Source: Streptomyces achromogenes
GTDB lineage: Bacteria; Actinomycetota; Actinomycetes; Streptomycetales; Streptomycetaceae
Direction: 5' to 3'
NCBI RefSeq assembly: GCF_030816715.1
Contig: NZ_JAUSYH010000001.1
Location: 8,742,001-8,806,000 of the forward strand
Length of the DNA stretch: 64,000 nt
Every line of letters begins with the position of its first letter. Positions within the stretch are counted from its first letter, which is position 1. This document shows positions 25,350 through 33,379 of the stretch, piece after piece. The translations under genes were made by a program, and so were the position numbers. Below the pieces are notes generated by a model that had not been told where the DNA came from, ran no database searches, and saw nothing but the letters and a program-made list of their open reading frames with translations.

Positions 25350-26618
25350 GTGGACCGCTTCGAGGAGATCCGCGCGGCCAGGCGCGAACTCGACGCCGTC
25401 GTGGACGAGATCCGGCAGCTCGACGGGTTCGAGGACTTCCTGCCCGAACCGACCGAGGAGGACGTCCACCGCGCCGCCGAGGAGCAGCCGCTGGTGTACC
25501 TCTCGGCGGCCGAACGCGGCGGAGTCGCGCTCGTCGTGCACGACCACGACGTACGCCAGGTGGACTTGCCCGCCCTGACCGCCGAGGCGGTGCGCACCCG
25601 TGCGCGCGCCCACGACGACGCCCACCAGGGGTATGCGGCCGACCGCGCCGGACGGCTGACGCAGTGGGAGAAGTCCCTGGAGACGACCACGAAGTGGCTG
25701 TGGGACGACCTCATGGGCCCGGTCTGCGACGCCCTGCGCGCCTTTGACGGCGCCGTCCTGGTGGCCGGAGGCCTGCTCGGGCTGCTGCCCCTGCACGCGG
25801 CCTGGACCGAGGACGCGGCGACACCCACCGGACGCCGGTACGCCCTCGACGACCTCGTCCTCAGCTATGTGCCCAACGCCCGCTCCCTGACCTCGGCCCG
25901 CGCACGGGCCGGGGGCCGCGTCGAGCGGCTGGCCGTCGTCGTGGACCCGGCCGGACGGTCGCCCCTGGGCTCGGCGGAGCAGGAGGCCCGCGCGGCGGCG
26001 GCCGGTTTCCCGGCCCGTACGACTGTGCTGCGCGGCCCGGCTGCCCACGCTGCCGCGGTCCGCGACGCCCTCGCCGACGCCGACGCCGCGCACTTCGCCT
26101 GTCACGGGCAGGCCGACCTGCTCACCCCGCTGGACAGCGGACTGCTGCTGGCCGGCACCGACGAACTGCGGCTGCGCGACCTGCTGGCGCTGCGGCTGAC
26201 GCTTCGCCTGGCCGTCCTGTCCGCCTGCGAGTCGTATCTGCCGGGCACCGTCCTGCCGGACGAGGTGGTGTCGCTGCCCGGCGGACTGCTCCAGGCGGGC
26301 GTCGCCGGGGTGGTCGCCGCCATGTGGTCGCTGCCCGACGTACCGGCCGCGCTCCTCATGACCGACTTCTACCGGCGCTGGCGCACCGAGGATGCCCACC
26401 CGGCCACGGCGCTGCGCGACGCCCAGACCTGGCTGCGCGACGTACCCAACGGCGAACGGTTCGCCCTCCTCCAGCAGGCCCTCGTCGCCGGCGAGCCCTG
26501 GCTGCCGGACGACGAGACCACCGAGGGACTCCTGTTGGCACTGGAGTTCCAGGAGGACGACGAGCGCTCCTTCGCCGACCTCCACTCCTGGGCCGGCTTC
26601 GGCCACTTCGGGGCGTGA
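25350..26618 (+). CDS. CHAT-domain (caspase-like) protease, stand-alone
   Basis: A 422-residue protein from GTG 25350 (VDRFEEIRAARRELDAVVDE). The first 80 residues (IRQLDGFEDFLPEPTEEDVH then LVYLSAAERGGVALVVHD) are the linker and first strands that normally follow a TPR array in actinobacterial fusions. The CHAT caspase-hemoglobinase fold follows, with the His/Cys dyad at His252 (AHFACHGQADL) and Cys293 (LAVLSACESYLPG), and GVVAAMWSLPDVPAALLMTD near the end. Known CHAT proteases (separase-like, TPR-CHAT of type III-E CRISPR) cut specific partner proteins. It is divergent from the TPR1-TPR2 operon and 10 bases before the metallo-beta-lactamase-fold gene. Cytoplasmic; the substrate is unknown. 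Confidence 0.92.
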   Translation: MDRFEEIRAARRELDAVVDEIRQLDGFEDFLPEPTEEDVHRAAEEQPLVYLSAAERGGVALVVHDHDVRQVDLPALTAEAVRTRARAHDDAHQGYAADRAGRLTQWEKSLETTTKWLWDDLMGPVCDALRAFDGAVLVAGGLLGLLPLHAAWTEDAATPTGRRYALDDLVLSYVPNARSLTSARARAGGRVERLAVVVDPAGRSPLGSAEQEARAAAAGFPARTTVLRGPAAHAAAVRDALADADAAHFACHGQADLLTPLDSGLLLAGTDELRLRDLLALRLTLRLAVLSACESYLPGTVLPDEVVSLPGGLLQAGVAGVVAAMWSLPDVPAALLMTDFYRRWRTEDAHPATALRDAQTWLRDVPNGERFALLQQALVAGEPWLPDDETTEGLLLALEFQEDDERSFADLHSWAGFGHFGA

Positions 26619-26628
26619 CGGGCCGCAC

Positions 26629-27736
26629 GTGATCAGAGTCGAAGCACTGCCGGCCCAAGAGGGCGACTGCCTCTGGGTGGAGTGGACGTACGAAGGACGC
26701 ACCCGCCGCATGCTCGTCGACGGCGGGCGGGCCGGCCGACGCGGCCGGCTGCCCGAGGGCCTCGCCGCCCGGTTCCGCAGACAGCCGGTCGCCGAGCGCG
26801 CCTTCGACCTCGTTGTTTGCACCCATCTCGACGCCGACCACATCGGCGGCCTGATACCCCTGTTCCGCGATCCGCCGGAGGGCTTCACCGCGGACGAGGT
26901 GTGGTTCAACGGCGACCGCCAGATCCTCGGCGACGTCCTCAGCCACGTCCAGGCCGACACCTTCTCCCGGCTGCTGGTGGACCAGCCCTGGAACACGAGG
27001 TTCAACGGGCGCGCCGTCGCCGTCCCGGTCGGCGGGGCGCTGCCCGAATTCGACGTCCGGGGGCTGCGGCTGACCCTGCTGTCCCCGCAGCGGGGCGCTC
27101 TGCTGGACCTGAGCCGGGACTGGACGCGCTGGGTGGAGGAGACCGAACGCGAACGACTCGCCCCCGAGACCGCCGCGCCCCCGGACGTCCTGCGCGGCGG
27201 CGGCGCCGGTGTGGCCTGGGAGGAGCTGGCGCTGGGCCCCTACGCCCGCGACGAGTCCGTGCCGAACCGGTCGAGCATCGCCTTCCTCGCCGAGTACGAC
27301 GGCGCCCGTGTGCTGTTCGGCGCCGACGCGCACGCCGAGACCCTGTGCGACGGTCTGCGCCGCCTGGACGACACCCCTTGGGGACGGCCGTACCGGGTGG
27401 ACCTGTGCAAGGTGCCGCACCACGGCAGCAGCCGTAACCTCAGCCCGGAACTCCTCGCCCGACTGGACTGCCGTCACTGGCTGTTCTCCACCAGCGGCGC
27501 CCGCTTCGGGCCACCCCGACCGGCGGGCCATAGCCCGGATCGCGCGGCGGTACGAAGACCCCGTGCTGTGGTTCAACTACCGCTCACTCAGCACCACCGA
27601 GTACGCCTGCCCCGAGCTCGCCGCCGAGCGGGGATTCCGGGCCGTCCACCCGCCCGAGGACCGGCCGGGCGCCGACGTGACGGTGACACCCGGCCGGGTG
27701 ACCCGCACGCACACCGATCCGGAGAGGGCACAGTGA
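26629..27736 (+). pseudogene. ComEC-type metallo-beta-lactamase-fold hydrolase, frameshifted
   Basis: GTG 26629 opens VIRVEALPAQEGDCLWVEWT. The metal motif CTHLDADHIGGLIPLF has the HxDxDH form of ComEC/Rec2-like MBL proteins. VLFGADAHAET supplies the next ligand, and LCKVPHHGSSRNLSPELLAR the HHGS motif. At 27508-27512 one extra G/C after LFSTSGARFG throws the frame. The correct continuation (HPDRRAIARIARRYEDPVLW, FNYRSLSTTEYACPELAAER) lies in the next frame and ends at TGA 27734-27736, overlapping the start of the second CHAT gene (GTGA). The core metal site precedes the shift. Either a real inactivating mutation, a sequencing error, or a tolerated C-terminal change. Likely substrate: nucleic acid or a phosphodiester. 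Confidence 0.85.
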
Positions 27737-29640
27737 ACCCCGATCCCGCTCTCGTCGAACTCATCGACCTCTGGTACGAGTTGCCGGTCCTGGTGGGCGA
27801 GGGCTGGCCCGAACTGCGCCCTCGGCTGCTGACCGCCGTGGAGGAACTGGCGACGGCACCGCCGATGGAGTACGAGCGCCGCGCCCTGGTTCTGTTGCGG
27901 CTGCTGCTCGGCCACGCCGAGGTAAGGAAGCGGCTCGCCCCGGCCCTGATCGGCAAGACCATCCCCACCGACCGCGCGGCGGACACGGAGGAGGGGACCG
28001 GCAGCCGCCCCGCCCGACGACTCGCCCTGCGGGCGGGCGTCCTGCTGCCGGACGACCCGCCTGGCCCGTCCGGCCGGTGGATCAACGCCGTGGCCGAGCC
28101 CGGCGACCCGGGTGTGCCGGGCGCGTGGGTGCTGGCCTTCGACCTCGCCGACACCCCGCGGGACACGGCCGTCGCGGCGCCCCTCGGGCATCTGGACGAG
28201 CCGGACGCCTGGCCCGTGTCCCTGACCGTACGGGTCTACAGCGCCGACGCCGTGGTGGAGCCCCTCTCCGACACGCTCACCGTGCCCCGCGAGGGCCCCT
28301 CGCCCGACCGCGCCCGCTTCCGGGTGACACCGCTCACGGCCGGCACTCCCCAGTTCCACGCGGTGTTCCTCCACGGCAACACCTATGTGCACTCGATGCT
28401 CGTCAACGCGAGCGAGTGGGCGGTGCGCACGAGCGCTCGCGGCCTGTCCCGGACCGCGGTGGGCAGGGAGCGGGACCGCGGGCTGTCCGTGCACCTGTGG
28501 CCGGCCCCCGACGGCCACAGTTACGAGATCGTCGTTTCCGGCGGCATCGGCCACGCGTACCGGGCACACCTGCGCAAGAAGGACGTCGACCTCGACGCCG
28601 TGGCCCGCGACGCCCGTGAACCCCTGCGCATGCTGGCCACCGAGTGGGGACCGCTCGCCGAGGGCGGCGCGGTGACCGGGCTCGAACTCTCACCGGACGC
28701 CTACGAGAGGTACACCACGCAGCTCGCCGAGGCCGGCTGCCGCATGTTCCGCGCGCTGTTCTTCGACCGTGCGGACGCCCAACTGCAGGCCGTGGGGCGG
28801 AAGATCCAGGACTACCTCGCCGAGTCCGCGCCGCGCAGCGTGCAGTTCGTCACTGAGCAGCCCCTGCTGCCCTGGCATCTCATGTGCCCCGTCGAGGACA
28901 TACGCGAAGCCGACTTCCGCCACATCCTGGGCCTGCGCCATCAGGTCGACTGCATTCCCCTCTGCGCCGACGCGGGCGGCGGCGTCACGGAGGTGGCCAT
29001 CGACACCCGGCCGGGCCTCGGCGTCACGCTCGGTCTCAACCGGAGCATCGACCGGGACGGCGAACGCGATCTGGTGCGGGGACAGGAGACGTACTGGCGC
29101 GGCTACCTGGACCGGGGGCTGACCCGCCTCGCCGTCCACGACCAGCAGAACACCGTCCTGAAGGCCCTGCGCGGTGACGGAGACCCCGCCGAGATCCTCT
29201 ACCTCTACTGCCATGCCGTCGCCCACGACCCCGAGGACGGCGGACCGGCCTCCGCCAGGCTCGCCGTGGAGGACGCCCACGGCGGCATCCCCCTGCGCAC
29301 CCTCCACGACTACGGCGGTGCGCTGCCCGGGCTGCCCATCGTCGTGCTGAACGCGTGCGGTACCGCCTTCACCTCGCCGTCGTCCACGACGAGTTTCCTC
29401 ACCTATTTCCTCGAACGTTCCCGGGGCGTGCTCGGCACCGAGGCGGACACACCCGCACCGTTCGCCGCGGCCTGGGCGACCGCCTTCTTCGACCGGTTCC
29501 TGTCCGGCGAGCCGATGGGCGAGGCGGTCCGTGCCACCCGGGAGCACTTCGCCGTCGGCCACCGCAATCCGCTCGGCCTGCTCTACGCCCTGTACTGCAA
29601 CGGCGACACGGTCCTGCACCCCGCCCTCGCCACCGCCTGA
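27733..29640 (+). CDS. second CHAT-domain protease with N-terminal helical and beta-sandwich domains
   Basis: A 635-residue protein from GTG 27733 (VNPDPALVELIDLWYELPVL) with GGAGAGGG before it, overlapping the MBL stop. Residues 1-80 are helical. Residues about 100-260 form beta strands like an Ig-type sandwich (RFRVTPLTAGTPQFHAVFLH, GNTYVHSMLVNASEW). Residues about 350-630 are a CHAT domain with His494 (ILYLYCHAVAHD) and Cys542 (VVLNACGTAF). FVTEQPLLPWHLMCP and YFLERSRGVLGTEADTPAPF are typical of CHAT proteins in actinobacterial conflict loci. It differs from the first CHAT protein in having its own sensor-like front end and no TPR partner motif. It ends 6 bases from the stop of the convergent membrane-protein gene. 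Confidence 0.9.
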   Translation: MNPDPALVELIDLWYELPVLVGEGWPELRPRLLTAVEELATAPPMEYERRALVLLRLLLGHAEVRKRLAPALIGKTIPTDRAADTEEGTGSRPARRLALRAGVLLPDDPPGPSGRWINAVAEPGDPGVPGAWVLAFDLADTPRDTAVAAPLGHLDEPDAWPVSLTVRVYSADAVVEPLSDTLTVPREGPSPDRARFRVTPLTAGTPQFHAVFLHGNTYVHSMLVNASEWAVRTSARGLSRTAVGRERDRGLSVHLWPAPDGHSYEIVVSGGIGHAYRAHLRKKDVDLDAVARDAREPLRMLATEWGPLAEGGAVTGLELSPDAYERYTTQLAEAGCRMFRALFFDRADAQLQAVGRKIQDYLAESAPRSVQFVTEQPLLPWHLMCPVEDIREADFRHILGLRHQVDCIPLCADAGGGVTEVAIDTRPGLGVTLGLNRSIDRDGERDLVRGQETYWRGYLDRGLTRLAVHDQQNTVLKALRGDGDPAEILYLYCHAVAHDPEDGGPASARLAVEDAHGGIPLRTLHDYGGALPGLPIVVLNACGTAFTSPSSTTSFLTYFLERSRGVLGTEADTPAPFAAAWATAFFDRFLSGEPMGEAVRATREHFAVGHRNPLGLLYALYCNGDTVLHPALATA

Positions 29641-29646
29641 CGGTGG

Positions 29647-30417
29647 CTACGACGTCCGGGACTCCGGATCGGGCAGGCCCGCCGTCTCGATGAGGCGGCG
29701 GGCGTACGTCCACGCCGCCTCCTCCACCCAGGCGGGCCGCACCGTCCGGAGCCAGAACAGCAGCAGCCCCAGCTCCGCGAGTACCAGCGGCACCCACATC
29801 ACGGGCTTCGCGGAACCGGCCGGCGGCCAGCCCACCACCGCGTACAGCACCGCCCCGAGCAGACCGACGGCCCCCGCACCCAGGGCCAGCGGCCGTAGCC
29901 CCAGCGCGTTGCGGCGGAAGCCGTACTCGCGGTTCTCCTCCGCCACCAGCTCACTGCCCGCAAGCGCCCGCGCCCGGGTCCTCAGCACCGTGCCCGCCAC
30001 CTCGTAGACGGCGTCGGCGCCCGCCGGGTCGGACCGCTCCTCCGCGGCCGACGGCAGCCGCAGCGGCGGTCCCGCGATCTGCTCGATACGGGCGTGCAGA
30101 TAGGCCAGGTGGGCGGTCCCCGTCGGACCCTGCCACCGCAGCAGCTGCACCGACGGCTTGCCGCCCCACCGCTCGAAGAGAGCCGGCTCCAGCCGCCGCC
30201 CACGGGACCGGCTGAACTGCCCCAGCAGCAGCGGCAGTCCGCACACCACCACGAGCGCCCACACCCGGCGCGCAGCCGACCAGTCCGGCACCAGCACCAC
30301 CACCGGCAGGGCCGGCGGCAGCGCCGCGATCAGCACCGGGCGGATCCTCGCCCGCCACGTGTACGGACTGAACATACGGGCGAGCAGACCCTGTTCCACG
30401 ACGGACCACCCCCTCAT
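29647..30417 (-). CDS. membrane protein of the TPR/CHAT locus, unknown function
   Basis: A 256-residue protein starting MRGWSVVEQGLLARMFSPYT with a GGGGGCGGG stretch upstream. Two pairs of membrane segments are visible: about residues 26-44 (RPVLIAALPPALPVVVLV) with 51-67 (VWALVVVCGLPLLLGQF), and 176-194 (GAGAVGLLGAVLYAVVGW) with 201-218 (MWVPLVLAELGLLLFWL). About 100 residues lie between them, rich in Arg/Glu with a PSAAEERSDP segment, probably cytoplasmic. I recognise no family. Its place between the second CHAT gene (convergent, 6 bases) and the third TPR gene (upstream on the same strand, 91 bases) suggests it is part of the system, perhaps as membrane anchor or effector. Confidence 0.75.
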   Translation of the reverse strand: MRGWSVVEQGLLARMFSPYTWRARIRPVLIAALPPALPVVVLVPDWSAARRVWALVVVCGLPLLLGQFSRSRGRRLEPALFERWGGKPSVQLLRWQGPTGTAHLAYLHARIEQIAGPPLRLPSAAEERSDPAGADAVYEVAGTVLRTRARALAGSELVAEENREYGFRRNALGLRPLALGAGAVGLLGAVLYAVVGWPPAGSAKPVMWVPLVLAELGLLLFWLRTVRPAWVEEAAWTYARRLIETAGLPDPESRTS

Positions 30418-30508
30418 CGTGGCCCGCCCCCACGGGCCCTGATGAGGAATACCCCGGCCGCCGTCGCGGTATCCGCCGTATCGGGTTCGTCCGGTGGCCG
30501 CCGGGCGC

Positions 30509-31969
30509 TCAGCCCGCGTTCCGCAGCGCCTCTTGGACCCGGCGGACGGCGTCGGAGTACCGGTCCCGCAGGGGTGCGGGCAGGCGATTCAACAGGGCCG
30601 GGACCAGACCGAGTTCCTCGCTCAGCAGCACCGCGCGCCCACGTTCGAGGCGAACCGCGGCGGCCTCCGGCCTGCCCTGTCTGGCCAGCGCGAAGGCTCC
30701 CTCCTGAGCAAGCCCGCGGGACGCGAGCAGCCATGCCTCTCGGTGGCGGCGCAGCGACTGCGCCCGGTGCAGGGCCTCCGCGGCCCGCAGCAGATGGCCG
30801 TCGGCCTCGCCCACCTCGTCCCAGGCCGAGCGCCGCATCGCCCACCGGATCCAGTTGTGCGCCGCGTCCACCGTCATCTCCGGGGCGACGGACAGGCCGC
30901 TCGCGCACGCCTGCCGCAGCGCGGTGCGCGCCGCGTCGACGTCGTCGGCCGAGCCGGTCTCCTCGGACAGCGCCCGCAGGGCCTCGCCGAGGACGTTCAG
31001 CCTGCTCGCCCGGTACGGGGCCGTCGACGGGGTGAGGCCGACGGCCTCCTTGAGAGCCCGCACCGCCTCGCGCAGCTCGGGTTCACCGCTCTCGCGCGAC
31101 TCGCCCAGCCGTAGCGCCTCGACGCGGTCGGTCAGCGCGTTGCCCAGGTTGGACAGGAAGGTGGCCCGCCCCGCGACCTTCCACTCGGAGACTTCGATGG
31201 CCCTGCGATACGCCGCGATCGCCGCGTCCAGGTCGGTGAGGTCGATCCGCTCGCCGGGGCGGGGCGCGGCTCCGTCGGGGAACTGGGTGCCGTGGCGGGT
31301 CAGCAGCGCGTTGCCGAGGTTGTTCAGCCAGCCGCCCAGCTCCGGGTCGTCCAGGTGCGCGCCCTCGACGGCCTCCTCGGCGAGCCGTACCGCGCCATGC
31401 AGGTCGTCGGCGGCGCCGAGCCGTTCGTAGCGGTCCATCCGGAGCATTCCGACGTTGCTGCGCACCCGCGCCCACGCGCGGTCCGTGCGTGGCAGCGCGG
31501 CCGAGGCCCGGTCGCCGAGGTCGATCGCCGTGTTGAGGTCGGTGAGCGTACCGGTGGCGTCGTACAGGTCCCACAGGCACAGCACGAGGGTCGCCGCGCA
31601 CCGCGCCCACTGCGGTGAGCCCTCCTCGGCGGCGGCCGTCGCCTCCTCGGCCGCCCGCCGCGCCGCGGCGAGGTCGTCGGCGGTGCCGGTGACGTCGTAC
31701 AGATCGGTCAGGCTGACCGCCAACTCGTTGGACCACACGGCCCGTCGGGCGGGGTCGGCGCGCACGGCCCGCCGGTAGCGGTCCACCGCCCGGTGCAGGT
31801 CCCGGGTGTCGCCGGAGTTCCAGAAGCGACGCCTGTGCGCGGCGGCGGACCGGTCGAGGAGGTCCGCGAGCCCGGCGCCGCCGACGCCCCGGGCCTCGGC
31901 CTGCCGCAGCGCGCGCTCCGTCTCCTCCGGATCCCTCGCGTCGGACCCGCCCGGACCTTGCGGTGTCAT
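30509..31969 (-). CDS. TPR-array protein 3 of the split TPR/CHAT locus
   Basis: A 486-residue protein starting MTPQGPGGSDARDPEETERA at 31969 behind GAGGGGGAG; the open frame to 32593 is not conserved in character. After about 45 residues come eight or so tetratricopeptide repeats (AVSLTDLYDVTGTADDLAAA, LNNLGNALLTRHGTQF, TFLSNLGNALTDRVEALR, RLNVLGEALRALSEETGSAD). The C-terminus is AAAVRLERGRAVLLSEELGL and then PAPLRDRYSDAVRRVQEALR, again the junction segment that precedes CHAT in fused homologues, with no protease. It is a shorter relative of the two TPR proteins at 20.3-25.2 kb. It heads a leftward unit with the membrane-protein gene. Confidence 0.88.
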   Translation of the reverse strand: MTPQGPGGSDARDPEETERALRQAEARGVGGAGLADLLDRSAAAHRRRFWNSGDTRDLHRAVDRYRRAVRADPARRAVWSNELAVSLTDLYDVTGTADDLAAARRAAEEATAAAEEGSPQWARCAATLVLCLWDLYDATGTLTDLNTAIDLGDRASAALPRTDRAWARVRSNVGMLRMDRYERLGAADDLHGAVRLAEEAVEGAHLDDPELGGWLNNLGNALLTRHGTQFPDGAAPRPGERIDLTDLDAAIAAYRRAIEVSEWKVAGRATFLSNLGNALTDRVEALRLGESRESGEPELREAVRALKEAVGLTPSTAPYRASRLNVLGEALRALSEETGSADDVDAARTALRQACASGLSVAPEMTVDAAHNWIRWAMRRSAWDEVGEADGHLLRAAEALHRAQSLRRHREAWLLASRGLAQEGAFALARQGRPEAAAVRLERGRAVLLSEELGLVPALLNRLPAPLRDRYSDAVRRVQEALRNAG

Positions 31970-32131
31970 GGGCTCCCCCTCGTGGCGCGCCGCGATGTTA
32001 CCGCGCGGCCACACTGGTGACGGGTGATTGAGGGAATCCGCGCGGGCCCGGCGCGAGGCTTCTGCCGCTGAAGCGTTTCGACGGACGCGAACGAAGCGAA
32101 GCGGACAGCGAGGAGCAGGCGAAGCAACGGC

Positions 32132-32236
32132 GTGCACGGATTCGCGTTCGACTCGGTGCCTTTCCAGGACGACCAGTCGCAAGGGAGTCTCACCGTCGAC
32201 GAGATCGTCGACGAGATCATCGAAGGAATCTGGTAA
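32132..32236 (+). CDS. small ORF or fragment, unknown
   Basis: From GTG 32132 a 34-codon frame reads VHGFAFDSVPFQDDQSQGSL and TVDEIVDEIIEGIW to TAA 32234. The acidic amphipathic ending is coding-like and differs from shadows around it. It contains the repeated GTCGACGAGATC. No family recognised and no strong ribosome site; it may be the tail of a lost gene. The rest of 31970-32418 shows nothing else. Confidence 0.3.
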   Translation: MHGFAFDSVPFQDDQSQGSLTVDEIVDEIIEGIW

Positions 32237-32418
32237 GCCGAGAGCGGCTGTTGTGCCTTCGAGCTCGTAAAGGATCTTGAGGCGTCTCCAGCAGAGGGGA
32301 CTTCCAGCAAGTCGGTGAGCCTTTCCCAACCTCGCGCTGAGGCTGCGAGGTGGAGCGTCTGGACGAAAACCCCTTGCGGCCAAAGGTGGTGATCGCCCTA
32401 GGGTTGCTCCCCGTGACC

Positions 32419-33261
32419 ATGGAGATGCCGTACCAGCCACTTCCGATCGACCAGTCGGACGTGCGCTACATCCACGGACCCGATTCCGCACCGCGGGCGG
32501 GCGTGCCCGCCGGCGAGACGGTCGGGTTCGAGTGGAGCGGCAGCGAGGTCTACCCGGGAACCTTCCGGAAGTTCTGGGTGCACGTGCCCGCACAGTACGA
32601 CCCGGCGGTACCGGCGTCCTTGATGGTGTTCCAGGACGGATGGTGGTACCTGGACCCCGCAGGGGAGGTACGCGGCGCGATCGTCCTGGACAACCTCATT
32701 CACCGCGGCGACATCCCCGTCACCATCGGCGTGTTCGTCGATCCTGGTGTCTTCCCCCATGCGGACAACCCGAAGAACCGCAACAACGAGTACGACGCCT
32801 TCGACGACCGGTACGTCACCTTCCTCATCACCGAGATCATCCCGCAGGTTGCGGAGCGTTACACCATCGCCCAGTCGCCCGAAAGGTGGGGAATCTGCGG
32901 CGGGAGCAGCGGAGGCAACTGCGCTTTTACCGCCGCCTGGCTGCGTCCGGACAAGTTCCGCCGCGTCATCGGATACCTGTCCAGCTTCGCGCAGATGCCG
33001 GACGGCAACCCCTACCCGGACCTCATCTCCCGCGTCCCCCGCAAGCCGCTGCGCATCTTCATGCAAGGCGGCCACCGCGACCTGCACTGGAATGAGCCAC
33101 GGTGGAACTGGCTCGCCGAAAACCTGCGTGTGGCAGCTGCTCTCGCTGAAGCGGGCTACGACTTCCGCCTTGTCCTGGGAGACGGCGGACACAGTGCCAA
33201 CCACGGCGGCGTCCTGCTTCCGGACGCTCTGCGCTGGCTGTGGCGGCCCCACGCGGAATGA
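32419..33261 (+). CDS. esterase, enterochelin-esterase-like alpha/beta hydrolase (PF00756)
   Basis: A 280-residue protein, start ATG 32419 (MEMPYQPLPIDQSDVRYIHG) or GTG 32413. VYPGTFRKFWVHVPAQYDPA and SLMVFQDGWWYLDP are the opening strands of the Fes/esterase-D group. The nucleophile lies in GICGGSSGGNCAFTAAW. The acidic residue is probably in FMQGGHRDLHW, and the His in DGGHSANHGGVLLPDALRWL. No signal peptide, so cytoplasmic unless exported otherwise. Homologues hydrolyse acyl esters on sugars or siderophores. Standing just before the xylosidase/ABC unit (convergent), a role in deacetylating imported oligosaccharides is plausible but inferred. Confidence 0.88.
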   Translation: MEMPYQPLPIDQSDVRYIHGPDSAPRAGVPAGETVGFEWSGSEVYPGTFRKFWVHVPAQYDPAVPASLMVFQDGWWYLDPAGEVRGAIVLDNLIHRGDIPVTIGVFVDPGVFPHADNPKNRNNEYDAFDDRYVTFLITEIIPQVAERYTIAQSPERWGICGGSSGGNCAFTAAWLRPDKFRRVIGYLSSFAQMPDGNPYPDLISRVPRKPLRIFMQGGHRDLHWNEPRWNWLAENLRVAAALAEAGYDFRLVLGDGGHSANHGGVLLPDALRWLWRPHAE

Positions 33262-33379
33262 TCGATACACGCATCATCCAACCCGGCTACGGTGTGGAGC
33301 AGACAGCCTCAGGAAAGCCCAGTTCGTCTGGAGGGCTGTGATCAGGCGGAACTTCGAACTCGGCGACGCCTGTCCTCTG

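Noticed and set aside
25247..25828. N-terminal extension of TPR1 to 25828
   Set aside because: It would run antisense through the CHAT1 start; GTG 25246 with GAGAGGGAG is the better start.
25293..27005. A 570-codon leftward frame across CHAT1 and the MBL gene
   Set aside because: Antisense shadow without domains; the CHAT His/Cys motifs lie on the plus strand.
26629..27736. Programmed frameshift in the MBL gene
   Set aside because: The site has only GGGCC, no slippery heptamer or clear stimulatory structure, so mutation or sequencing error is more likely.
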